From NCBI GenBank assembly GCA_946183095.1, contig CAMHBE010000044.1, positions 1-10,406 on the forward strand: 10,406 nucleotides of DNA. The letters run 5' to 3'. Under the pieces are notes generated by a model. The model saw only the letters and a program-made list of their open reading frames with translations. It ran no database searches and was not told the DNA's origin. How positions within the stretch are numbered: the stretch's first letter is position 1; every line of letters starts with the position of its first letter. The translations under genes were made by a program, and so were the position numbers. The DNA comes from an uncultured Clostridia bacterium. GTDB lineage: Bacteria; Bacillota; Clostridia; Oscillospirales; Ruminococcaceae. Of this stretch, positions 1 through 6,796 are shown piece by piece.

Positions 1-25
1 ACCTCGCCATGCGGCACACTTAATC

Positions 26-54
26 AATTTATCACAAATCAAATGATTTGTCAA
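26..54 (-). promoter_or_regulatory. Leftward sigma-A-type promoter at the left edge
   Basis: Read on the minus strand, a consensus -35 box TTGACA (54-49) is followed by a 17-bp spacer and a -10 box TAAATT (31-26). Transcription would start near position 19 and run off the left edge. No ribosome binding site or convincing start codon is visible in the 19 bases left, so the gene it serves is not in view. The spacer is almost filled by a palindrome, listed separately. Confidence 0.6.
34..51. promoter_or_regulatory. 18-bp palindrome inside the promoter spacer (putative operator)
   Basis: ACAAATCA (34-41) and TGATTTGT (44-51) are exact reverse complements separated by AA. The palindrome covers the spacer and the first bases of the -35 box of the leftward promoter, the usual place for a repressor dimer to block RNA polymerase. 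The regulator cannot be named from sequence. In DNA this AT-rich a chance palindrome is possible, but its perfect symmetry and placement favour an operator. Confidence 0.4.
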
Positions 55-299
55 TAGTTTTTTTAAAAAATTTTAAAATTTTTTATATTTTTACAGAAAA
101 AGACAATTCTTAGGCATTTACAAGCATCCCGGACGGATGTTTCAGAAGTGAGGAAAGATGCCAATTACTCCGGCAATGACCTAAATGGCAGTGTCGTTTA
201 CATATAACGTCCGAGGTGGGGGAAAAAGAACGAAAATCCAAATCATTCGGTTGCCGTGTTAATAAATAAAACGATATCAATAAAAATCGGTATAAAACC
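55..299. other. Intergenic region: AT-rich tract plus a GC-richer patch, possible IS66-type end relic
   Basis: Positions 55-110 are almost pure A/T. Positions 112-240 are richer in G+C and contain a small hairpin (CATCC/GGATG around 125-139). On the minus strand a segment begins GTAAACGACACTGCC at 201, resembling the GTAAGCG-type start of IS66-family terminal inverted repeats as I remember them. No transposase gene or matching second end is present, so at most one relic end remains. The open frames here are under 30 codons with no ribosome binding site. I see no gene. Confidence 0.2.
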
Positions 300-328
300 T
301 TGAAATATATTGTGCAGTATGATAAAAT
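300..328 (+). promoter_or_regulatory. Sigma-A-type promoter of the decayed phosphatase gene
   Basis: TTGAAA (300-305), a 17-bp spacer and TAAAAT (323-328) form a good vegetative promoter about 65 bases upstream of the original start codon at 395. An alternative -10, TATGAT, overlaps at 318-323 but has poor spacing. The promoter may still be active although the gene behind it is broken. Confidence 0.5.
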
Positions 329-394
329 AGTAAAAAAGTATGCGGAAAGAAGAACGCAGCGGCGTTAACATTACGCAGGGGTAAAAGAGAACAG

Positions 395-1264
395 ATGAAG
401 AATAATAAAAAAATCCGATAAGAAGCAGAGTGATGATGGTCGTGATGAACATTGCGGCTGTATCACTTACGGTTACGAGCATATTCGGTATCATCATAAT
501 GCTGGGGATACAGCATGAAGCGGAAGCTGCGCTGACGGAGCAGGCAAAGGAAAACCTCAGCAATATAACAGAGACAAAGACAGCGCTTGCGGATCTGCGG
601 CTGAGGGGATATGCTGACATAGTGGGGGATTTTGCATACGGCGTAGAGGAGATCATGAACTCTCCGCAGAACTATAAGCCGCTTGATCTCACCTCGGAGG
701 AAACATACGATACCGGAGACTATGTGTATTCCTTTGCTCTTGCATCGGAAGAATACGACTGGAACGAACTTAAAGGTCAGGCGGAACTGTTTGCGAATGC
801 AGCGCACCGGTTCTGTCCGGCGGTGGAGTCTGACAGGAATGTCATCAAGACGGTGTATTTCGGAGTGGTTCGGCATCCTGACGCTCTCGACGGGCGAACT
901 GGTATCTGTGAACGCGGGTCACGAATACCCCGCGATAAGGCATAAGAACGGTGATTATGAACTCATCATGTCCGACCATATGCCGCCGCTTGCGGCAGAA
1001 GAAGATCTGCGTTATCAGACCGAAGTCACGATGCTGGAAAAGGGAGATGAGCTGTTCCTATATACCGACGGCGTGCCCGAAGCCAAAAGCCCCGAGGGCA
1101 AGCGCTTCGGCATCGGGAAGATGCTTGAACTGCTGAATGCCGGCAAAGAGCTTGCGCCCCGGGACAAACTTGAAATGATGAAAAAAGAGATATATACGTT
1201 AACAGGCGGGGAAGACCTGTTCGACGACGTGACCATGATGAGCTTGATCTGGAACGGGAAGTGA
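395..1264 (+). pseudogene. Decayed SpoIIE/PP2C-type membrane serine phosphatase
   Basis: The intact ancestor was probably a membrane sensor phosphatase: an N-terminal transmembrane helix, an extracytoplasmic sensor, and a C-terminal PP2C/SpoIIE domain that dephosphorylates proteins such as anti-sigma-factor antagonists. Two lesions are visible. First, the start at ATG 395 (MKNNKK) hits TAA at 419 after an A7 run (407-413). One extra A would restore MKNNKKNPIRSRVMMV and run straight into the helix and sensor coded from GTG 430 to about 868. Second, near 855-870 the sensor (ending VYFGV) joins out of frame to the phosphatase tail (from WFGIL, 866). The tail keeps NAGHEYP, YTDGVPEA and FDDVT to the stop at 1264. 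The GGDFYD and DVSGKG metal-binding regions, and presumably the second helix and linker, are missing. It cannot be catalytically active. It converges on the histidine phosphatase gene with 9 bp between them. Confidence 0.85.
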
Positions 1265-1273
1265 TGACCCTGT

Positions 1274-2002
1274 TCAGTGCCGCTCATCGGTGTTCGTGAA
1301 CATCTCGCAGAATCTCCCGGAAAAAGCCGGAGGTTCTCCGTGCGCGTAAAGGTGCGATGTATCTCCGAAAGCATTCATGCGGAAAGCGGCAATGCCTTCC
1401 TCACGCTCCTCCGTGCACAGTATCGTGACGGAAGAGGGCAGGGCAACGGTACCGTGCCACAGCACCATAGGCGACAAGCCGAGCAGGTGCGACAGCAGCA
1501 CGCATATCACGCCGAAGTGGCAGAACATTATAACAGTATCGCCGTTCGGGACTGCCGCCTCATAGCAGTTCCCGCTGCGCCTGTAGCCGTGCTTTTCCAG
1601 CAGTCTGTCGAGCTCCGTGCATACATGACTGTATGCGGCGGATATCCCCGCGTCGCGCATCATGGGCGGCTGTGTCCATTTATCCTTGTCGTAGTATTCC
1701 GGAACATTCGTCCAGTAAGCGGGCATCTGATCCCACGCGAGGCGTTTCTCACCGGTCTTTATATCGTTCACGAGCACAGTGTCGAACTCCCGCAGCCAGT
1801 CACATATAACGGCTTCGCGACCGACCTTTCCGAGAGTATATGACGCGGTCATGCGTGCCCGTCCGAGGGGCGAACAGTAATATTTCCGCACATTGAGCTT
1901 TGCAAGGCGCTCCGAGAGCAGTTCGGCTTCACGGACGCCTTTTTCGGTGAGCGCGTCATTCTCATAATCGGGATCGGCGTGTCTTACCAGCAGTAATTTC
2001 AT
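1274..2002 (-). CDS. Histidine phosphatase superfamily protein (phosphoglycerate-mutase-like)
   Basis: A 242-residue protein of the histidine phosphatase superfamily, which transfers phosphate through a phospho-histidine. Visible landmarks are LVRHADP at 5-11 with nucleophile His8, SPLGRAR at 44-50 with phosphate-binding Arg48, the acidic REF at 71-73 with probable proton donor Glu72, and CHFG at 161-164 with second catalytic His162. No signal peptide or membrane segment is present, so it should be cytoplasmic. The usual RHG triad reads RHA, which is common among phosphatase-type members and argues against a glycolytic mutase. The substrate cannot be deduced. It lies 17 nt downstream of the lipoprotein gene on the same strand and probably shares its transcript. 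Its ribosome binding site is weak: AAGG about 13 nt upstream, overlapping the lipoprotein stop, which suggests dependence on upstream translation. Confidence 0.88.
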   Translation of the reverse strand: MKLLLVRHADPDYENDALTEKGVREAELLSERLAKLNVRKYYCSPLGRARMTASYTLGKVGREAVICDWLREFDTVLVNDIKTGEKRLAWDQMPAYWTNVPEYYDKDKWTQPPMMRDAGISAAYSHVCTELDRLLEKHGYRRSGNCYEAAVPNGDTVIMFCHFGVICVLLSHLLGLSPMVLWHGTVALPSSVTILCTEEREEGIAAFRMNAFGDTSHLYAHGEPPAFSGRFCEMFTNTDERH

Positions 2003-2019
2003 TTTTTACAACTAACCTT

Positions 2020-2637
2020 TCAATACTCAAGACCGATAACGTTGACATTTTCGGGAAGCACATACAGGTAGCGCACACCGTAATCGCCGATTCCGACAAC
2101 GCCCGTTATCTCGGTCCTTGCGTCATCCGGCGGGTAGTCATCCGGATCCTCGCTGTCAACGATTATCCATGTGAAGCCGAATTTAGTGCCGTCCTCCTGC
2201 TTCTCCATCATCGCGTTTCCGGTCATTCTGCGCTGGCTGATACCGTCACATTTTACTACCTTTCCGTCATGCTCACCCGCGAGCATCTCCTGAGTGAAAG
2301 TGACGATCTTATCGCCGCTGTCGAATTCGATCGTGATGTCGGGGGAACTGTAATCCACAGCCCTCGGATCAACGGCGGCAGCCGTTGTCGTCTCGCCCCA
2401 TATATCGCCGAATGAGGGATCGTCTTCGGCGGTGGTAACTTCCGCGCCGCTGTCATCCTCGGGAGCTGCGGTATCCTCAGTTGTTGAGGCAGCTGCCGCG
2501 GTGGTGGTGGCGGTTGTAGTAGTGGTGGTTGCTGCGGCAGTCGCGGTCGATGCGGTGTTCCCTCTGCAGGATGAAGCCGTAAGTACAGCCGAAGCGAGAA
2601 GTGCTGCCGCAAGTGCGGCTGATGTCAGTTTTTTCAT
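2020..2637 (-). CDS. Putative secreted lipoprotein with Thr/Ala-rich linker
   Basis: A 205-residue protein with a lysine-led hydrophobic signal (MKKLTSAALAAALLASAV) and Cys24 in ASSC, an imperfect lipobox lacking the usual Leu at -3, so lipidation is likely but not certain. Residues 25-90 are low-complexity, dominated by Thr and Ala with acidic residues, and look like a flexible spacer away from the membrane. The C-terminal half (about 95-205) is ordered-looking, with alternating beta-strand-like stretches (DITIEF, KIVTFTQ, GKVVKCDGI, EITGVVGIGDY, VRYLYVLP). It may be an OB-fold-like ligand-binding domain, which is inference. I do not recognise a named family. The start is supported by AAAGGAG 7 nt upstream, and a strong promoter lies about 50 nt upstream. 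It is the first gene of a two-gene leftward operon with the histidine phosphatase. Confidence 0.8.
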   Translation of the reverse strand: MKKLTSAALAAALLASAVLTASSCRGNTASTATAAATTTTTTATTTAAAASTTEDTAAPEDDSGAEVTTAEDDPSFGDIWGETTTAAAVDPRAVDYSSPDITIEFDSGDKIVTFTQEMLAGEHDGKVVKCDGISQRRMTGNAMMEKQEDGTKFGFTWIIVDSEDPDDYPPDDARTEITGVVGIGDYGVRYLYVLPENVNVIGLEY

Positions 2638-2681
2638 AGTCTGTCTCCTTTAAAATATCTTACTGCAAAATAACAGTCCGG

Positions 2682-2713
2682 TGATATTATATCACAATTG
2701 TGCGGAAATATCA
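2682..2713. promoter_or_regulatory. 32-bp interrupted palindrome overlapping the lipoprotein promoter
   Basis: The perfect core CACAATTGTG (2693-2702) is flanked symmetrically, after 4-bp unpaired gaps, by TGATATT (2682-2688) and AATATCA (2707-2713), which are reverse complements. The palindrome covers the -10 box, the whole spacer and most of the -35 box of the leftward promoter. It is 33 bp from the -35 box of the divergent rightward promoter. It looks like a regulator binding site for the lipoprotein-phosphatase operon. The regulator is unknown. Confidence 0.45.
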
Positions 2714-2714
2714 A
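2686..2714 (-). promoter_or_regulatory. Sigma-A-type promoter of the lipoprotein-phosphatase operon
   Basis: On the minus strand, TTGATA (2714-2709), a 17-bp spacer and a consensus TATAAT (2691-2686) stand upstream of the lipoprotein gene. The expected leader is about 40 nt and includes the AAAGGAG site. The promoter is divergent from the one serving the DnaD-like gene. Confidence 0.7.
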
Positions 2715-2746
2715 GCCTGTTTTTTTCGCGCAAAAGGCACGGAATA

Positions 2747-2775
2747 TTGACAGAACGGCAATAATGTGGTATAAT
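2747..2775 (+). promoter_or_regulatory. Perfect-consensus sigma-A promoter of the dnaD-like operon
   Basis: TTGACA (2747-2752), exactly 17 bp, then TATAAT (2770-2775). Both hexamers match consensus fully. Transcription would start near 2782, giving a leader of only 25-30 nt before the DnaD-like gene. This is the only strong promoter I see ahead of the rightward run, so it probably drives at least the genes to der. Confidence 0.8.
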
Positions 2776-2805
2776 TATGAGAATTGCAGAAATCACAAAG
2801 GAGAC

Positions 2806-3813
2806 ATGACTTTGTATCATAAACTCGATCTCGGTGCATGGCGGAAAGTCTTTGCGGTACCGTCGTGTGTTGCCGAGGACAACCGCCTGAAACTCGCTTC
2901 CGGCGCGCAGCTCAAAGTCCTGCTGTATATGCTCGCTAACCCCGATATGGGCATAACCGGAGAGAATATCTCGGCTGCGACCGGCGTCGAAGTCCACGAT
3001 GTTGAGGACGCGCTGCTATACTGGGTGAACGCGGGCGTGCTCGCCGAAGATGACAGCGGATACCGTCCGCCGGAGAAGCTGCCGGAAACGCACCGTGCCT
3101 CCGAAGTCCGGGAGACTGCTGCCGTACAGCAGCCGAACCCGCTTTCTACACCGGAAGTCCGGGCGGCTCTCTCCAAAGAGACGCACTTCCCGCCAAAGAC
3201 CATAGCCGGTGCGGTGAACGGCAGCGATGCGGTGAAATACCTGTTTAACACATACGAGAAACTCGCGGGCAGACCTCCGCGCCATGCCGAACAGCAGACG
3301 CTCATGGTGCTCGTGGAGGAGATAGGACTGCCCTGCGAAGTGACTATGATGCTGGTGGAATACTGCTTCAAGATAGATAAGGCGACCCCGGCGTACATGA
3401 AAGCCGTGGCGCGAAACTGGTGCGATAACGGGATAGACAGCATACCGAAAGCCGAAGCCTATATAAAGCTGCTGCACAACCGCTACTCCGCAGAGAACAG
3501 ACTGCGCGAAAAGTTCGGGATCGCCGGGGCATTCTCCGCAAAGCAGAAACAGATGATAGCGGAGTGGACCGATATGGAGATACCCGACGCGCTTATAGAT
3601 GAAGCCTACGACAGGACGATAACCAACACCGGCAAGCTCAGTCTGCCGTATATGGACAAGATACTGCGCAAATGGATGAGCGAGGGTATCACCGACCCAT
3701 CGCAGATACTGAAAAAGCCTGTCGCTTCCGTCGGCGGGCAGGACACGGCGCCTTCATATAATATCGAAGAGATAGAGCAGCTTTCCTACGACCTGTACAA
3801 GGAACTTAAATGA
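2806..3813 (+). CDS. DnaD-domain replication initiation protein
   Basis: A 335-residue protein resembling Gram-positive DnaD/DnaB primosome proteins, which help load the replicative helicase on DNA. Residues about 33-80 form a winged-helix-like domain (QLKVLLYMLANPDMGITGEN onward). A charged, Pro-rich linker spans about 88-135. Two DnaD-type C-terminal repeats follow, about 142-225 and 228-300, each carrying the family's Tyr-x3-Ile/Val-x3-Trp signature (YMKAVARNW 197-205; YMDKILRKW 282-290). The start is ambiguous. AAAGGAG (2797-2803) is only 2 nt from ATG 2806 but 8 nt from an in-frame TTG at 2812, so a TTG start giving a protein beginning MYHKLDLGAW is quite possible. The frame stays open upstream to 2698, but that extension would precede the promoter. 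A DnaC/DnaI-like ATPase two genes downstream supports a helicase-loading role. Confidence 0.85.
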   Translation: MTLYHKLDLGAWRKVFAVPSCVAEDNRLKLASGAQLKVLLYMLANPDMGITGENISAATGVEVHDVEDALLYWVNAGVLAEDDSGYRPPEKLPETHRASEVRETAAVQQPNPLSTPEVRAALSKETHFPPKTIAGAVNGSDAVKYLFNTYEKLAGRPPRHAEQQTLMVLVEEIGLPCEVTMMLVEYCFKIDKATPAYMKAVARNWCDNGIDSIPKAEAYIKLLHNRYSAENRLREKFGIAGAFSAKQKQMIAEWTDMEIPDALIDEAYDRTITNTGKLSLPYMDKILRKWMSEGITDPSQILKKPVASVGGQDTAPSYNIEEIEQLSYDLYKELK

Positions 3814-3829
3814 CGGGAGGTAATGCGCT

Positions 3830-4462
3830 GTGAAACAGCCTGTCAAGGCGCTTGCCACGACCACGGCGGTCATCGGTTATTTATTGTGGACAGCATTTGT
3901 TCTGATCTGCATCAATATCGGTATAATATATTTCATCTGGATACTTCCGTCGGACGAGATATACACCGTGGAAACAGAGTACGGTGACACATTTACCGTG
4001 CGCACCGATTTTATGCACAAGACAAGCCTTGAACACAGAAGATCGGGTCTGAACATAAGGATAAACCACGAGATCACGGCTGAGGATCTCACTGCGCTGT
4101 GTCACAGCAGTGAACTCACCGTATATATGGTGGACTGCTTCGCTGTCTATGACAGCGGGGACGGGTTTAAGCTTTTTAAAGGCGACCTTGCCGAAAATGC
4201 CGCACTGACACAGCTTATAAAGCAGAACCTGCTTTCCGGAGATGATTTTTTCCGGAGAAACACAGAGTATTTTCTTAATGACAGGTACTTTCACGACGAG
4301 ACCGTGTATATGCTTAAAACGCTTATCTCCGGAAATTCCGAGTACGACGATGAACTTGCGCGGTACGGATTTAAACCGGACAGCGGCTTTAACGAGAGCA
4401 TACGCGGGGTCGCACGGCGCTGGCTGACCAAAGGCACCTCGGAAGGCCGCCAAGCCGCATAA
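3830..4462 (+). CDS. Single-pass membrane protein of unknown function
   Basis: A 210-residue protein I do not recognise. It starts at GTG with GGGAGG 9 nt upstream, 16 nt after the DnaD-like gene, so it is cotranscribed with it. One strongly hydrophobic helix (about residues 12-37, VIGYLLWTAFVLICINIGIIYFIW core) follows a short basic N terminus. The remaining 170 residues would therefore lie outside the membrane by the positive-inside rule. That part has short strands (YTVETEYGDTFTVRT, ELTVYMVDCFAVY) and then a helical, acidic stretch, ending in a basic tail. There is no lipobox, repeat or enzymatic motif. Its place between two replication-protein genes is intriguing, but no role can be assigned from sequence. 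Confidence 0.8.
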   Translation: MKQPVKALATTTAVIGYLLWTAFVLICINIGIIYFIWILPSDEIYTVETEYGDTFTVRTDFMHKTSLEHRRSGLNIRINHEITAEDLTALCHSSELTVYMVDCFAVYDSGDGFKLFKGDLAENAALTQLIKQNLLSGDDFFRRNTEYFLNDRYFHDETVYMLKTLISGNSEYDDELARYGFKPDSGFNESIRGVARRWLTKGTSEGRQAA

Positions 4463-4475
4463 GCAAGGAGCGTAT

Positions 4476-5465
4476 ATGGGATTTGACAAGAAATACTACA
4501 CCGCCGCGGAGAACGAGCTGAACGGCATACGCCTGAAGAACAGCCGCATACTCTCCGCAAGAGAGCGTGAAACGGACGAGAAGTTCCCGGAAGTGGGGAA
4601 GATACGCAGAGAGCTTGCGGGTACGACATCGAAGCTCCTGCGCATCATAGCCGACCGCGATCACGACATAAAGGAGCAGCTTTCGGTGCTGGAGCGCGAG
4701 AACCTGCAATTGCAGGACAGACTGAAAGAAACACTGGTGCGCTGCGGTCTGCCGTCGAACTATCTCGACCCGATATACGACTGCGCGTTATGCCGTGACA
4801 CGGGCGTATCGGACGGGAAGCTGTGCGCTTGCTTCAAGGAGAAGGTGAAGAAGGCTGCCGCCGCGGAACTCAGCAGTTCCTCGCCCATGCAGCTCTGCGG
4901 GTTCGATACTTTCGACCTGACATATTACGACGATACCGAAGCAACGCCGCTGGGTGCGACCGCAAGAAAGATAATGGCGCGCAACCTCTCGTTCTGTGAG
5001 GAATATGCCGGAAACTTCCGCCTTCCGTATGAGAGCCTTCTTATGCGCGGCAAGACGGGACTCGGAAAGACGCATCTGTCCCTCAGCATCGCCAAAGCGG
5101 TCACGGAAAAGGGCTACAGCGTGATATACGGCTCTGCGCCCGACCTGCTGCGGCGCATAGAGAAGGAGCATTTCGGCAATGCCGCCGATGATACCGACAC
5201 CCTTGAACTGCTGACCTCCACCGACCTGCTGGTGCTGGACGACCTCGGCGCGGAGTTCGAGAGCAAGTTCTATGTATCGGCGTTCTACAACATAATAAAT
5301 GACAGGATGAACCGTTCTCTGCCGACCGTCATCAGTACGAACCTTGACCTCGCTGAAATGGAGAAGCGGTACGGTGAGAGGATATCGTCGCGCATATCGA
5401 CGATGAAGATGCTGATGTTCGTAGGCAGCGACGTGAGATTTTTAAAGAAACGGAGACAATCATGA
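4476..5465 (+). CDS. DnaC/DnaI-like AAA+ ATPase (putative helicase loader)
   Basis: A 329-residue ATP-binding protein of the DnaC/DnaI helicase-loader group. The N-terminal third is charged and helical. A Cys cluster at 103, 106, 117 and 119 (CALC...CAC) should bind zinc, as in DnaI-type loaders. The AAA+ core has Walker A GKTGLGKT (192-199), Walker B LLVLDD (251-256), sensor-1 STN (287-289) and a candidate arginine finger in RISSRI (302-307). Known relatives use ATP to place the hexameric helicase on DNA. With the DnaD-like protein encoded nearby, this could be the loader pair of this organism (inference). IstB-type transposition ATPases share the core, but the zinc-finger N terminus and the absence of a transposase argue against that. 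The start has AAGGAG 7 nt upstream. The stop overlaps der by 4 nt (ATGA), implying coupled translation. Confidence 0.88.
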   Translation: MGFDKKYYTAAENELNGIRLKNSRILSARERETDEKFPEVGKIRRELAGTTSKLLRIIADRDHDIKEQLSVLERENLQLQDRLKETLVRCGLPSNYLDPIYDCALCRDTGVSDGKLCACFKEKVKKAAAAELSSSSPMQLCGFDTFDLTYYDDTEATPLGATARKIMARNLSFCEEYAGNFRLPYESLLMRGKTGLGKTHLSLSIAKAVTEKGYSVIYGSAPDLLRRIEKEHFGNAADDTDTLELLTSTDLLVLDDLGAEFESKFYVSAFYNIINDRMNRSLPTVISTNLDLAEMEKRYGERISSRISTMKMLMFVGSDVRFLKKRRQS

Positions 5466-6796
5466 ACAGATTAGCGGCAATAGTCGGACGCCCGAACGTG
5501 GGCAAATCGACGTTGTTCAACAAACTTATAGGTCAGAGGCTCTCCATAGTGGAGGACACGCCGGGAGTTACCCGCGACCGCATCTACGGGAAAGCGGAGT
5601 GGCTCAACAAGAGCTTCATGCTCGTTGATACCGGCGGTATCGAGCCGAACACGAAGGACGTTATCCTCTCGCAGATGCGCGAACAGGCGCAGCTCGCTAT
5701 AGACAGCGCGAATGTGATAATATTCGTGACCGACATCACTACCGGCGTCACAGCGAATGACGAAGCGGTAGCGTCGATGCTGCTGAAAAGCGGCAAACCC
5801 GTGGTGCTGTGTGTTAACAAATGCGATTCGGTGGGAGATCCCCCGCCGGAGATATACGAGTTCTACAATCTCGGACTGGGCGACCCGATACCCGTTTCAT
5901 CGGTACACGGTCACGGCACCGGCGACCTTCTCGACGCGGTAATGGCGGGAATGCCGGAGGACGACGAGGAAGATGCCGACGACACGCTCATAAAGGTCGC
6001 GGTCATAGGCAGACCGAACGCGGGCAAATCCTCGCTGATAAACAAGGTGGCAGGGGAGCAGCGCGTAATAGTTTCCGATATCGCCGGAACTACCCGCGAC
6101 GCGATAGACACGGTGGTGGAGCGCGGCGGAGAGAAGTACCTGTTCATCGACACCGCGGGCATCCGCCGCAAGTCGAAGGTAACGGAGAGCATCGAGCATT
6201 TCAGCGTCCTGCGAGCATATATGGCTGTTGACCGCGCGGATGTTTGCGTGATAATGATAGATGCTAACGAGGGATTTGCCGAGCAGGACAGCAAAGTGGC
6301 AGGCTATGCCCACGATCAGGGCAAAGCGTGCGTTATCGCGATAAACAAGTGGGACAGCATCGAAAAGGACGACAAGACGATGAACGAGTTCCGCAAGAAG
6401 CTGGAAGTCGATTTCTCGTTCATGTCCTATGCGCCGATAGTGTTCATTTCGGCACTTACCGGTCAGCGCATCGACAAGCTGTTCGAGCTGATAAGATACA
6501 CCGCCGAGCAGAATGCCCGCCGAATAACGACCGGTATGCTCAACGACCTGCTGAGCTACGCCACGTCCCGCGTACAGCCGCCGTCCGACAAGGGCAAGCG
6601 CTTAAAGCTGTACTACATGACGCAGGCTTCAACAAAGCCGCCGACATTCGTTGTTTTCTGCAACAACAAGGAGCTGTTCCATTATTCGTATCAGCGCTAC
6701 ATCGAGAACCAGATCCGCGAAGCATTCACACTTGATGCAACACCCATACGCATAGTGGTAAGAGAACGCGGTGACGAGAAGAACGCGAAAGCGTGA
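5462..6796 (+). CDS. der: Ribosome biogenesis GTPase Der (EngA)
   Basis: A full-length 444-residue Der, the tandem GTPase that assists maturation of the 50S ribosomal subunit. G domain 1 has GRPNVGKS (9-16), the switch segment DTPGVTRDR, DTGG (56-59) and NKCD (119-122). An acidic linker (about 166-175) leads to G domain 2 with GRPNAGKS (183-190), DTAG (230-233) and NKWD (295-298). The C-terminal KH-like domain covers roughly 355-440 and ends in a basic tail. Length and motif set are normal for the family and no key residue is missing. The ATG overlaps the ATPase stop by 4 nt, and GGAG sits 6 nt upstream. plsY follows, a neighbour arrangement common in Bacillota. Confidence 0.97.
   Translation: MNRLAAIVGRPNVGKSTLFNKLIGQRLSIVEDTPGVTRDRIYGKAEWLNKSFMLVDTGGIEPNTKDVILSQMREQAQLAIDSANVIIFVTDITTGVTANDEAVASMLLKSGKPVVLCVNKCDSVGDPPPEIYEFYNLGLGDPIPVSSVHGHGTGDLLDAVMAGMPEDDEEDADDTLIKVAVIGRPNAGKSSLINKVAGEQRVIVSDIAGTTRDAIDTVVERGGEKYLFIDTAGIRRKSKVTESIEHFSVLRAYMAVDRADVCVIMIDANEGFAEQDSKVAGYAHDQGKACVIAINKWDSIEKDDKTMNEFRKKLEVDFSFMSYAPIVFISALTGQRIDKLFELIRYTAEQNARRITTGMLNDLLSYATSRVQPPSDKGKRLKLYYMTQASTKPPTFVVFCNNKELFHYSYQRYIENQIREAFTLDATPIRIVVRERGDEKNAKA

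Noticed and set aside
185-262. 25-codon frame (MAVSFTYNVRGGG...) upstream of the phosphatase gene
   Set aside because: No ribosome binding site, no recognisable peptide, and overlap with the possible insertion-sequence relic.
430-945. An intact 171-residue membrane protein starting at GTG 430
   Set aside because: It lacks its own ribosome binding site, its last 25 or so residues are out-of-frame phosphatase sequence, and it is better read as the sensor half of the broken phosphatase gene.
2432-2653. Plus-strand frame rich in Val/Ala opposite the lipoprotein gene
   Set aside because: It is the antisense shadow of the Thr/Ala-rich linker codons. The minus-strand gene has a promoter, ribosome binding site and signal peptide.
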